A stretch of DNA of 64,000 nucleotides, from NCBI GenBank assembly GCA_973895155.1, contig OZ316895.1, positions 10,912,001 through 10,976,000 on the forward strand, read 5' to 3'. Every line of letters starts with the position of its first letter. Position 1 is the first letter of the stretch. Positions 37,113 to 47,120 of this stretch are shown here, piece after piece. Under the pieces are notes generated by a model. That model was not told where the DNA came from and did not search any database. It saw only the letters and a program-made list of their open reading frames with translations. This stretch comes from Marsupella aquatica (Eukaryota; Marchantiophyta). The position numbers and the translations under genes were made by a program.

Positions 37113-38349
37113 ATGCTTGGGAGGTGACGTGTGTTCATGACGGGATTTCATTACGGTTTTTCCAGCGTTGAGTGTCGATGGATTTCCCGGAGTTCCGTCG
37201 CATGGAACTTGGAGTTTATGGGCTCAACGGATAGATCGGGGCAAGAGCTTTCTAACGGTGTGAAGAAATCGCTGAACGGAGCTCGTGGTGCAGAGAGATC
37301 TAAGTTTTCGTCGTTCTGGATTTTGTGAAGAAAGTTGGCAATCGACTCGGAGGGAGAAGCGTCAAGTGTTTTGACTCAACAGAGAGATTGAGGCAAGACG
37401 ATTGTTTTGAGTCCGGGATTGGCTCTTTGATGCAAAAAGGAAGGCTAAGCAAAATCAATTACCTTGTTGGACTTGGTGACGGCACCAAGTGCAATTAATC
37501 AACATTCGTTGTTGACAAGGTACCATTTTTTCTCTTTGAAAAACTGATTCGAAATTGGCTATGGCAATTGAGAGAAATCTGTCATCTTTACCAATTTTTT
37601 TCTCCCTCGTTCTTTCCTCGTTTTGGGTGCTTCTTATATCGATCTTCACCATCTCGGAGTTTAGTTTCCAAATCTGAAATCAGATCTTGATTTCGTCAAA
37701 ACCCGAGTGAGATATCTTGCGTTTGGTGTCGAGGGGTACATTCTGCCGTGTGTATTTTCTGTGCGCGCGACCAGATTTCGACGACGAAGGGTGGTGGGGG
37801 GTTTTGGGGGTTCGAGGACAGGTGTCAGCCCCTCGATTGTTCTTCCAAAATTCTCACAGGGCCTGTACAAGGGTCATAGAATATTCCAAAAAACCAGAGA
37901 GCTATTTTTTGACCGTCCGACAAAGATTTCATCCGCCGAACGGTAACTTTTTTGGTTATTTTTTGGCGAGGTCGTAGCCATTGAAGTTGGCAACGCGGCG
38001 CACCAATCACATCGTAATTCCGACAACGGGTTATACTTGGTATTTCGGTTATTCCCTGAGGTGGTCAAAATGGGGGAGTTTCCCAAGGTTTTACCCACCT
38101 CGACCGAAATTTGAATAACTTTTCCGTCAAATTTCGATTTTGATTTCGGTTTTCAGTATTGGACTCCTAGCTTTGTGGGCTACGCGGCGGTGTTGAGTTT
38201 TGAGTTTTTTGAGAAGTTGTGAAAAACAACAATTTTTGTGATTTTCTCATATGAGTGATTCGGAGGAGTTTTTCGAAGACGTGGAACTTGAAGCACGAGG
38301 ATCACCGCGGCGGTTTCAGGGGTAGAGAGAGGAGCAGGAGGAAGAGCAC

Positions 38350-40417
38350 GTGACACCGATACCATCACCGGTGCGGCGTGTGGTGGAGGAAGCAGTACTA
38401 CTACCGGAGCTCACGATAGTGCCAAAGAAGAAGACGGGGACTTTCAAGCTTGGGGGACCCAAGTATGAAGTGACAAAGTATGATGGGCGCTCTGACTACT
38501 TGCTATGGGAGAAGCAGGTGAAGGGATGGGCCAACTGTTGAGCCCTCGTGAAGACGATGTTGATGAGAAACAATGGGACCGCATGCAGGAGCAGGGAGTG
38601 TGGTGTGTTACACTCTATCTCATGCCTCCCATCATCAAGCAGTTGGGTGCACATAAGGATTGCATGTCCTTGTTTTCGGAATTGCAGAGCAAGTATCACC
38701 ACAAGGAGTTGTCGAACCGGCTCTACACTTCCTACAAACTGATGAGTTTCAGGATGAAGGAATCCGGTACGAAGTTGCAAGACCATGTGGATGCTTTCAA
38801 CGACATGGTCGTTGACTTGGAAAACCTTGGGGAGACTTTGAATGATGAGACGAAGGCTCTGCAGCTTCTTAGTTCATTGCCTCCATCTTACCAGTCCCTA
38901 TCACGAGTGTTGTTGCATCGTGATAGGGATACCATTTCATACAATGACGTGGTAAGTTCTCTGCTTAGTGATGATCTTCAGCAGAAGATGCACATCACGT
39001 CACAGCCTTCATCATCTGGTGCTGCCCTCAATGTTAACCGTGGGAGGAGTATGCAGCGACCAACTGGGGACCGTAGAACCCAGTTTAGATCTAAATCCAG
39101 ATCTAAGTCCAAGGGTAAATCCCCTCAAAGGAGGTAGGTGACATGTTGGAAGTGCAACCAAGTTGGACACTTCAAGCGAGACTGTAAGGGAAAGGCAACA
39201 GAAACTTCATCGGCAAATGTGGCTAGGGCTGATGGAGAAGCTGATTTACTCAATGATGAGTATGTTTTATGAAGTCAGGGGTATGCCCTGTGCACGTCAT
39301 CTAGGAGAGCAGATGATGTGTGGATTCTTGATTGTGCTTGCTCTTTTCATATTTGTTACATTCGTGAGTTTTTCAGTTCTTACTCTGTTTCAAACGGTTC
39401 AGTTTTGATGGGAAATGATCACTCCTGTCAAATTGAGGGAATTGGGTTTGTGAAGATTCAAATGTTTGATGGCGCTGTGCGCACAGTATCCGGAGTCAGG
39501 TATGTACCTGGCATGCGTAAGAATCTGATTTCACTTGGTGTGTTGGATTCAAATGGTCATCAATGGAGCGTTATTGATGGTGAACTTCAAGTCAGGTCGG
39601 GAGAGATAGTGATTTTGAAGGGGAGTAGACAAAAGAATTTGTATGTGTTACAGGGCAATACTGTATGTGGAGAGGCCAATGTAACCAAGTCTCACAAGGA
39701 GATGACTGAACTGTGGCATTCACGGCTAGGCCACATGAGTGAGAAGGGTTTGGCTATCTTACGGAAGAATGGACTCATTTCTTATTTGCAATCTTGTAAA
39801 TTAGAGTTTTGTGAGCATTGCATTTTTGGAAAGCAGCATCGTCGTGCTTTTGGTGTTGGAACTCATCGTTCCAAAGCGGTTCTTGAGTACATACATAGTG
39901 ACGTGTGGGGTCCATCTCCGACTCCCTCACACTCTGGAAAGTTGTACTATGTATCATTTATTGATGATTACTCAAGATTTGTGTGGATTTATTTCATGAC
40001 GCATAAGTCTGATGTCTTGTCCATTTTTAAGAAGTGGAAAGCCCAGGTGGAGAATCAGACTGGAAACACGATCAAGTGTTTGGATACAAGGGTGAAGAGT
40101 CTGAGGTCAGACAACGGCGGGGAGTACACTTCAATGGAATTTGAAGAGTACTGTTCAGAACAGGGGATAACTCACCATCTCACCACAGTTTATACTCCGC
40201 AGCAGAATGGTGTCGCTGAGAGGCTCAATCGGACACTGTTGGAGCGGTCACGGAGTATGTTGAGCCAATCAGGTTTACCACAAGAATTTTGGGCAGAAGC
40301 TATCAATACTGCAGCTTATTTGGTAAATTTTTCTCCTTCTAGTGCTATCAATTTCAAAACGCCGTTTGAGATGCGCTATAAGCGGCAAGCAGACTATCAT
40401 GGCTTGGTAGTTTTTGG
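38350..40417 (+). pseudogene. Copia gag-pol remnant
   Basis: Gag begins in the frame at 38350 and shifts frame near 38505-38541. The second frame runs through gag, then the stop TAG at 39135-39137. Beyond it lies the zinc knuckle CWKCNQVGHFKRDC, then TGA at 39270-39272. The protease site reads WILDCACSFH, with DCA where active enzymes have DSG. HSRLGHMS starts the GAG-pre-integrase, and the integrase core shows the D...D...E residues in HSDVWGP, SDNGGEY and QNGVAERLNR. The frame then fuses into LTR sequence after YHGLVVFGS. Not functional. Confidence 0.92.
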
Positions 40418-40540
40418 AAGCTCTCTTGTGTGTTCCCGTGGACGTAGCCTCAAGGAGGTGAACCACGTATCTCTTGTGTCGACTATTGTGCGTTGGATGG
40501 TTCATGGGCTTGCTGTTGCGATCGTCGTCTATACTCAACA
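40418..40540 (+). repeat. 3' LTR fragment of the Copia element
   Basis: Matches 36976-37098 with a single mismatch. The deletion joint begins at AAGCTCTCTT, consistent with microhomology between pol and LTR. Confidence 0.92.
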
Positions 40541-40719
40541 TTGCCCTCCCCGCAAAATCTTGCTCTCTCCCCGCAAAATCTTGCCCTCTCCTCGCCATCT
40601 TGCCCTCCCCGCAAAATCTTGCCCTCTCCTCGACATCTTGCCTTCTCCTTGACATCTTGCTCTCGCCTCAAAATCTTTCGTGCAACGCACGGGCATGGGG
40701 CTGGTTTTATAATAATAGA
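40541..40719 (-). mobile_element. Helitron-like 5' terminus with tandem repeats
   Basis: Read on the minus strand, the segment from 40719 begins TCTATTATTATAAAACCAGC, then CCCGTGCGTTGCACG. This resembles plant Helitron 5' ends as I know them. It is followed by tandem units with GACATCTTGCC / CAAAATCTTGCC (plus-strand view). The same units occur at 36590-36623, so the Copia element inserted inside this array. A 3' end (CTRR plus hairpin) was not found, and the base before TC is not the expected A. Confidence 0.35.
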
Positions 40720-40745
40720 ATAGTTTAATGTTTTGAGAATAGTTT

Positions 40746-41582
40746 ATTAGTCTTGAATGTGCAAGTGAGTTTTGACATTATGTTTATGACTTTTTTGGTG
40801 TGTATTGAAGGAATATGTTTGAATAAGGCCTAGGGGGAGCTACACTCAAGTGGCATACAAGATATTTTTTTAAGATTTCTCATGGTGACTACCATCAAGG
40901 TAAATGTTTATATCAGTGCATGTTTTTATGACTAGAATTTGTGTTTATTTGTTATTTGTGAAGTGACTTGATATTTTGTCCATTCAATTGACATGAGCAA
41001 TTTTGTGTGAGTTTGTAGACAAATTTTGGCATCACTAAGAAACAACCCCAAGCTATCATCTAAGCTTGAAATAGAGGTTTGTTTCTCTCTGTATTCCTCG
41101 TTGAATAAATGTGATTGCTAAAGTTGTTCACTCATAAAGCTAAATTAAGCATGGAATCTATCTATACTTTAAAATATAATTTTCACACATGTAATATTTA
41201 TCATAGTAGTATTTATTTTCAAATGAATTATCAGATTAGCTAAAAATTTGTAGCATTATCATATATGGATGTGCAAATATTAGTATATTAATTAGTATAA
41301 AAGCTTTTATTTGAATCAACACAATAGATTTATGCAATCTTAACAAAACTATAAGTAATTGTAATTTGCAATTTATTTCTAGAAAGCAATGCTCTTAGTG
41401 GATAGATGAGTCTTTTGTAATCTTGTTTCATATTGTTATGGTTATCTTAGGGCATTACATATTAAGAAAGTGAAATTTGCCTTTGTTGGATTCCAAAAAT
41501 GGAGAAGTTAGCTCTTTGTACCTAAAATTATTCACTTAAGTTTATTATCAATCGAGTACTCTAATTATAAGGTCCATATCAT
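40746..41582. other. AT-rich intergenic DNA
   Basis: No gene, RNA or repeat recognised. Confidence 0.5.
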
Positions 41583-42290
41583 ATTATTCAAGTTAAGGCA
41601 ATAAACTATAGTACACACATATGCAGAGGTCGGTGTAATGTTTGAATTGTAACTTCAAAATCAATATAAGGTTACAAGTTAAGGCATTCTGGTACACACA
41701 TTCGCAAGGGTCGGTGTATTGTTTGACCCAGTTGTAACTTCAAAATCAATATAAAGTTACAAGTTAAAGGCATCCTGGTACACACATCTGCAAGGGTCGG
41801 TGTACTGTTTGACCCCAATTGTAACTTATAAAATCAATATAAGGTTACAAGTTAAGGCATTCTGATACACACATCCGCAAGGGTCGGCGTATTGTTTGAC
41901 ACCATTTGTAACTTCAAAATCAATATAAAGTTACAAGTTAAGGCATTCTAGTACACACATTTGCAAGGGTCGGTGTACTGTTTGACCCCAGTTGTAACTT
42001 ATAAAATCAATATAAGGTAACTACAAGTTAAGATATTATGGTACACACATCTACAAGGGTTAGTGTACTGCTTGACCCTAGTTGTAACTTCAAAATCAAA
42101 AATAGGTTATCCGGGAAGGTTACAAGTCAAGGCATTTTGGTACACACATCTACAAGGGTCTTTAAAATGTTTGATCCCATTTGTAACTTCAAAATCAATA
42201 AGGTCATAAGTTAATCAATTGGTACACATATATTCAAGGGTTTGAGTATTGTTTGACAAGTTGTAACTTAAAAACAAGGTTATAATACTC
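41583..42290. repeat. tandem array, unit about 86-88 bp, about 8 copies
   Basis: Each unit has GGCATTCTGGTACACACAT, CAAGGGTCGGTGTA.TGTTTGA and TTGTAACTT.AAAATCAATAT. Starts of successive units include 41683, 41769, 41856, 41942 and 42131. Confidence 0.9.
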
Positions 42291-42779
42291 TAGAGTTTAC
42301 ATTCCAAAAATCTAACATTCAATACCACTTCAAAACAATATTTTCATAACTAGACCCTTCCACATGCTAACATTGTAATAATCCTTGCATTAAACTTCAA
42401 TGTAAGTTTCCCATGACCAAACCCTTGCTTATTCACCCCACCTTCCTCATGATCTTCCACCCCTACTTATATTTCTAATAATTTTCCCATTTTACTTGTA
42501 TGGAGGTTGAGAGAATGCTTTATATGTTGCTTACCAAGCTTATTTATTTTATTTTATTGCAATTAAATTGCCTTTTAAAATATACCTAATACCCAAGCTG
42601 GAGATTTTTCAAATATTGATTTTTTTCAAAGCCGACCTACTGCCCAAGTTCTTCTTATTCCTTAGGCACCATAAAGGGCATAATCTAGTTATGTCAACAT
42701 CCAAGCATGGATAGGTTTAGTTTAATAGAGTTGTTTGTGTCGAGAAGTGACATTACTCTTCACACGAGGCTTCACATAC
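42291..42779. other. AT-rich intergenic DNA
   Basis: Nothing recognised. Confidence 0.5.
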
Positions 42780-43015
42780 AAAAGTAACATAGATCATTGG
42801 ATTCAAAACATCTAATGGTGTAAAAGTTCTTTTTGAGCTAAGAGACCACAAGAGTATTCACACACAAAATGAATCTGGATGGTTGGAGTCATAACATCTA
42901 ATGGTAGGAAAGCTTATTTTTAGTTGAGAGGCCACACGAGCCTTCACACGAGTCTTCACACACAAAATGGATGTAGATGGTTGGATTCAAACCATCTAAT
43001 GGCTGAATATTTACA
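42780..43015. repeat. three diverged direct repeats of about 90-100 bp
   Basis: ATGGTTGGATTCA.AACATCTAATGG and TTCACACACAAAATG segments recur three times. Confidence 0.65.
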
Positions 43016-43177
43016 GGGTGATGTGGAATTTTGACAGAATTTTCAGATTTACAGAAATCTCTAACTGGACCTGTAATAAATAGTGGATGCACTATTTTCA
43101 AAGGAAGAAGAAACTGTAAGCATTTACTTTGCAAAGATCAAGTCTTCCCTTGTACCATCGATCCATAGGAAGTGTCT

Positions 43178-43350
43178 TTCAAATCTGGCGGGGCGTTTTG
43201 GGTAAAAACACCAAAATATAAATAATTAACCAAAACAATAAATATATTTCTTGACAAAAATAATAATACATGACACAAAAAATAATACATGACACAACAA
43301 ATAATACATGACACAAAACAATAATACATGACACAAAAAATAATAATAAG
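43178..43350. repeat. dispersed repeat member plus AATAATACATGACACAA array
   Basis: 43178-43240 is the partner of 33640-33695. It is followed by five copies of about 18 bp containing AATAATACATGACACAA (43260-43350). Confidence 0.65.
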
Positions 43351-43418
43351 ACAAAATCTGAAAGGTAAATTCAACCATATAGCAGTTTCAAATATAACAG
43401 CATCTTTTGTGCAGCACG

Positions 43419-43668
43419 CAGGATTGAACTTGTAATATATCAGATATAGAGGTTCACTAGGATCACTTAGAACAATTCTGTTAAATTACGTTGTCCACTA
43501 TTGCCCACCCCTTCTCTCAAGAGAAAAGTTAGACATAAACATGCAGGATTGAACTTGTAACATATCAGATATAGAGGTTCACTAGGATCACTTAGAACAA
43601 TTCTGTTAAATTACATCGTCCACTATTGCCCACCCCTTCTCTCAAGAGAAAAGTTAGACATAAACATG
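43419..43668. repeat. 125-bp tandem duplication
   Basis: CAGGATTGAACTTGTAA and the rest of the unit are repeated almost perfectly, with units starting at 43419 and 43544 and the first bases of a third. Confidence 0.92.
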
Positions 43669-43815
43669 CAGAATTAAATAATTCCTCTCCAGAAAATGAG
43701 TTAAATGCTCGGTCTCAACCCTTTTGGTCCCATATAGTTACTGTACTTCAGTACTTGTTTACTTCCTGAAAGTAACAACTTGGCTCAAATATCTCAATGG
43801 TATATACCATAGACC

Positions 43816-43823
43816 TTAGGGTG
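43816..43823. repeat. left target-site duplication
   Basis: TTAGGGTG, identical to 55257-55264. Confidence 0.88.
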
Positions 43824-43879
43824 CCCGGTTTGACCTTGCCCGTCAAACTGGGCGTTTGAGAGCGGCAAATTGACAACCC

Positions 43880-44400
43880 GGCACCCGGGTTCGGAAGCAG
43901 TCCGGGAAAGGAAACGTCCGGTTCGGGGTTCGGGTTCGGGAGGAGGTTCGGGAGGAGGTTCAGGTGGGGGTCCGGGTGACTAATCGGGTCCGGGTCCGGG
44001 GCGGAGGCGCTCGGTGGGGGCTCGGGGTGGGGTCCGGGTGGGGTTCGGGTCCGCTCAGTGGGGGTTCGGGGTGGGGTCCGGGTGCGGCTCGGGTCCGGGA
44101 GGAGGAGGTGCGGGGGGTTCGGGTGGGGGTCCGGGTGGGGTTTGGGTCCGGGTCCGAGGGGTTCGGGTTCGGGAGGTACGGGGGGTTCGGGTGGGGTCCG
44201 GGCCCGGGGCGGAGGCGCTCGGTGGGGGTTCGGGGTGGGGTCCGGGTGGGGTTTGGGTCCGGGAGGCCGGGGTGGGTCCGGGTGGGGATCGGGGTTCGGG
44301 GTCCGGTTCGGGGTTCGGGGTCCGGTTCGGGGTTTCAAAGTTCGGGGTTCGGGATTGAGGCTCGGAGAATTAGGGTTTCGCGATTTAGGGTTGGAGGATG
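43880..44400 (+). repeat. left subterminal G-rich array
   Basis: Dense GGGTTCGG / GGGTCCGG heptamer-octamer repeats on the plus strand. They give long spurious open frames on both strands. Many runs of three to five G suggest G-quadruplex potential. Confidence 0.85.
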
Positions 44401-44462
44401 GGGCCGGCCGGGAAAGGGTCGGGGGCTCGGGAGAGGATAAAAGGAGGAGATCCCTCCTCTCC

Positions 44463-44587
44463 CTCCTCATTTTCGGTTTTGCAGAAAGGAGGAGAGGAGG
44501 AGAGGAGGAGGAGGAGAGGAGGAGGAGGAGGAGGAGGAGGAGGAGGAGAGGAGGAGGAGGAGGAAGAGAAGAGGAGGAGGAGGAGGT
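44463..44587 (+). repeat. GAGGAG purine tract
   Basis: About 120 nt of GGA/GAGG repeats, polypurine on the plus strand, between the G-rich array and the hairpins. It ends at GAGGTAAG, which could be a 5' splice site of a leader intron for the kinase gene. Confidence 0.8.
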
Positions 44588-44706
44588 AAGTGTTTGGTTT
44601 TGGTTTTTATTTTTGATTTTTGGTTTGTTTTTATTTGTTTGTGTTTTGTTTTGTGATTTTTTAAGTTTTTTTTGTGTTTTAAACCTTAACCTTAGAGCCA
44701 AATGGA

Positions 44707-44791
44707 GGGATATAAAGAAACACTTGTACGTGCACGCTTTGAGCCTCGGTTCGGTTTGCGATACTCCGTACAAGAATTTCTTAATATCACC
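44707..44791. repeat. subterminal hairpin H1 (left end, outer)
   Basis: Core 44731-44762 (GCACGCTTTGAGCCTCGG..., ending TTTGCGAT) lies between arms that pair over about 20 nt: TAAAGAAACACTTGTACG on the left with CGTACAAGAATTTCTTA on the right. Confidence 0.8.
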
Positions 44792-44821
44792 TTAACAATT
44801 TAGTCTCCTTTGTTCATTAAG

Positions 44822-44925
44822 TAAAACATTTGCGGAGATAGAGGAATCCATGTACGCATGCTTAGAGTTTCGGCTCGGTCTGCGATACTTTGCATGGATA
44901 CCACGATTCACCGAGAATGTTTTTA
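44822..44925. repeat. subterminal hairpin H2 (left end, middle)
   Basis: Core 44855-44886 (GCATGCTTAGAG...CTCGGTCTGCGAT). Arms start TAAAACATT and end AATGTTTTTA, with TCCATG/CATGGA next to the core. About 30 nt of imperfect pairing, unrelated in sequence to H1 arms. Confidence 0.8.
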
Positions 44926-44983
44926 CTTGAATTACAAATGAGTGTTAAGTTATAGACACCAAATCACATATGTCGAAGCAGGA

Positions 44984-45090
44984 ATATAACAACTTTGAAA
45001 GAAAAGAACACTTTTGTGCGCATGCTTTGAGCGTCCACTCGGTCTGCGATATTTCACAAGTGTTGTCTTTCTCTTTTATTGTTGTTATAT
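44984..45090. repeat. subterminal hairpin H3 (left end, inner)
   Basis: Core 45018-45050 (GCGCATGCTTTGAGC...CTCGGTCTGCGAT). Arms begin ATATAACAAC and end GTTGTTATAT, with AACACTTTTGTG/CACAAGTGTT nearest the core. About 36 nt of pairing. Confidence 0.82.
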
Positions 45091-45278
45091 AGAAAGGTAA
45101 TTAAAATCATGTGTGCAATAAAAATACATAATGCATGGGAGAAATAAACCGGGAAAAGATAATAACAATACGACTTGTAATTTTTAGGTTGGTCGTTGAA
45201 TCCTTATTGGAAGGATTTTATTTAAATCCCGGTAAGATCTTGTTCCTCCCTCACATATTCCTTTTGTGAAGGGAAAAC

Positions 45279-45962
45279 ATGGTCATCGAAAATTTTAGTT
45301 TAGAGTATAGGCAAGTGTTGGAGATGATCACAAAATATGTGAATGAGGGATATGAGCCAAATCTTGTTGCTCTGGATGCATTGAAGAACGCTCAAAACAC
45401 TCTCGAACATGCTAGGAATTCTAGCAAAGTGGCCGGGAAACGAAAACGGAAGGGGGCAAACGAAGAGGCAAAACAGGTTCGACACAATGTGGTAGTGTCG
45501 ATATGGAAAGAGATACTTTATCGCTACACTCAACCGAAACAGTATGGGGTGGACGGGTTCGAGAGGGAGTTCACAAGACACGGAGAGAAAGGATACAAGA
45601 ACTTTCTTGGTGAGATAACCCGTTGTATGCGGGAAAGTGTACAAAAGGAGGATAATTTCACACGAGAGCAAATGAAGTCATTTGAAGATGAAACTGAGAA
45701 ACCGGGAGGATTTCTGGAAAATTTGGCACTCAACTTGGAGAAGCATGTTTGGGATAATTTGGCAGCCAAAGTGGAAGAGGGTGACACTACATTGCTTGGA
45801 AACCCCGGGATGTACACACACAAGAGAGAATTGCTAGTGAAGTGGAGTAAGGAGTTGGCAATGGCAAAATCTGATAGCAATGTCAAATATGCTAACGAGA
45901 TTGTGCACTTTGGGGATGTCAGCATCAAAGTGCTCAAAAAGGAACATGTCCATCGCGTGTAG
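45279..45962 (+). CDS. N-terminal part of the element's kinase protein
   Basis: A 227-codon frame from ATG at 45279 to TAG at 45960-45962. It is Lys/Glu-rich with a KRKRKGANEE basic cluster near residue 55 that could be a nuclear signal. No family recognised. Its end overlaps the kinase frame, which stays open upstream to at least 45926. A single-base loss (or a -1 frameshift) near 45955-45962 would join the two into one protein of about 550 residues (continuing ...VPEVRSIHFLKPEQVHNTRR into the glycine loop). A spliced junction would need an intron under 50 nt, which is unlikely in plants. Confidence 0.6.
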   Translation: MVIENFSLEYRQVLEMITKYVNEGYEPNLVALDALKNAQNTLEHARNSSKVAGKRKRKGANEEAKQVRHNVVVSIWKEILYRYTQPKQYGVDGFEREFTRHGEKGYKNFLGEITRCMRESVQKEDNFTREQMKSFEDETEKPGGFLENLALNLEKHVWDNLAAKVEEGDTTLLGNPGMYTHKRELLVKWSKELAMAKSDSNVKYANEIVHFGDVSIKVLKKEHVHRV

Positions 45963-46003
45963 TTCCAGAGGTTAGGAGTATCCATTTTCTTAAACCTGAG
46001 CAG

Positions 46004-46933
46004 GTGCACAACACACGTCGCATTGGGAAAGGAATCCAAGGAGATGTATACACTTGTCGTATATTACATTGTCCTCTCATTCCCGTCAACGTGACCTTAG
46101 TCGCAAAGCGGTTCAAGGATGGAGACCAGCATAAGAGACGAACTGACGCATTACAAGAAGTGCTTATGGGAGGACTAAATCATAAGGGAATCGTTGGAGC
46201 TCTTGCGTTGACTATTGAGGATCCGCCAAAATTTATTTACGATCACTATAATGGAGGTGACTTGGGTAGCTTTATTGATAAGTGCGGCATATCGTCAAAG
46301 AGCAAGGGGAAGGCACAGATCACGACGGACCTTGATTTCAAGTTTATTTCGGAGAAGAAACTCTTGTTGGAGAATCGGTTGGGAATCGCCTTGGCTTTGC
46401 TGAAGACACTGCAATACTTGCATGAGCATGATCGATTTCATTGTGATCTTCACTTTGGAAACATCCTTCTTCATTTCGATCACGAGCACGATGTGGCTAT
46501 TAAGGTGTATGTTGGTTTATGTGATTTTGGCTTGTCTAAGCATAAATCACAGTGCAAATTACCAGCTAATCGGATGTGGCCCACAGCAACAGAAAAAGCA
46601 GCAACATACCAAAAACAATTTCCACAGTTGGCTCCGGAGCTTGTTCAACCTACCCCTGTCGAGTTTAGTGAAAGTACCGATATATATGCTTTGGGGAATA
46701 TTTTTGAGACATTATTGACAGAGAATTGGGATGGAATGTCTAAGGGTTCACGGTTTTTGGGGAGGGGTTGGAGTGCACAAGTGCATGGCCCCAAATTGGA
46801 TATCATAATCCGTGAAATGATGGCCACGGATGCCAAGAAAAGAATGGATTGTGCTTTTTGGAGTTTGAAGATAGTTCGAACGTTTCCAGATTGCACATTG
46901 CATTTGCACAACAGTCCATATCTTAGAGATTAG
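46004..46933 (+). CDS. Ser/Thr-type protein kinase domain of the element's cargo gene
   Basis: Kinase motifs in order: glycine loop IGKGIQGDVY, ATP-binding Lys in LVAKRFK, alpha-C Glu in LQEVLMGG, catalytic loop HCDLHFGNIL (HxDxxxxN kept), Mg-binding CDFGLS, and LAPELV in place of APE. It ends TAG at 46931-46933. The first codon of the bounded frame is GTG, so no start codon of its own is evident. It is best read as the C-terminal domain of the preceding frame. All key residues needed for catalysis are present. It sits on the plus strand, opposite in orientation to the transposase, inside the hAT ends. Confidence 0.85.
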   Translation: MHNTRRIGKGIQGDVYTCRILHCPLIPVNVTLVAKRFKDGDQHKRRTDALQEVLMGGLNHKGIVGALALTIEDPPKFIYDHYNGGDLGSFIDKCGISSKSKGKAQITTDLDFKFISEKKLLLENRLGIALALLKTLQYLHEHDRFHCDLHFGNILLHFDHEHDVAIKVYVGLCDFGLSKHKSQCKLPANRMWPTATEKAATYQKQFPQLAPELVQPTPVEFSESTDIYALGNIFETLLTENWDGMSKGSRFLGRGWSAQVHGPKLDIIIREMMATDAKKRMDCAFWSLKIVRTFPDCTLHLHNSPYLRD

Positions 46934-47120
46934 AGATTAGGGTTTACACAATTTTGTAAAGGTCACCTTAACAATTATATGTTTATTCATTGTATGTCAA
47001 TTACAATGTTCTGCATTTTGTTGATAATATTCTATCAAACTTTGTCGTGAATGCCCAAAATTGTGCTAAATGTGTTTGTACATTGTCAAATATCGCAGAC
47101 CTTTTGTACACATCGCAAAC

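Larger units (their letters stand above)
36624..40540 (+). mobile_element. Copia LTR retrotransposon, internally deleted
   Basis: Flanked by 5-bp target duplications TTGCC (36619-36623 and 40541-40545). The 5' LTR is 475 bp with TGTTG...CAACA ends. A primer-binding site follows two bases later. Gag, CCHC knuckle, protease remnant, GAG-pre-integrase and integrase core follow in the Copia order. Reverse transcriptase, RNase H, polypurine tract and most of the 3' LTR are missing. Only the last 123 bp of the 3' LTR remain, 122/123 identical to the 5' LTR, so insertion was recent. The deletion must postdate insertion, because integration needs a full 3' LTR. Confidence 0.95.

Noticed and set aside
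43748-44773. 341-codon Pro/Ser-rich minus-strand frame and 158-, 114- and 245-codon plus-strand frames
   Set aside because: They are translations of the GGGTTCGG and GAGGAG repeats of the transposon's left end. The repeat lacks stops in several frames, so these are not genes.
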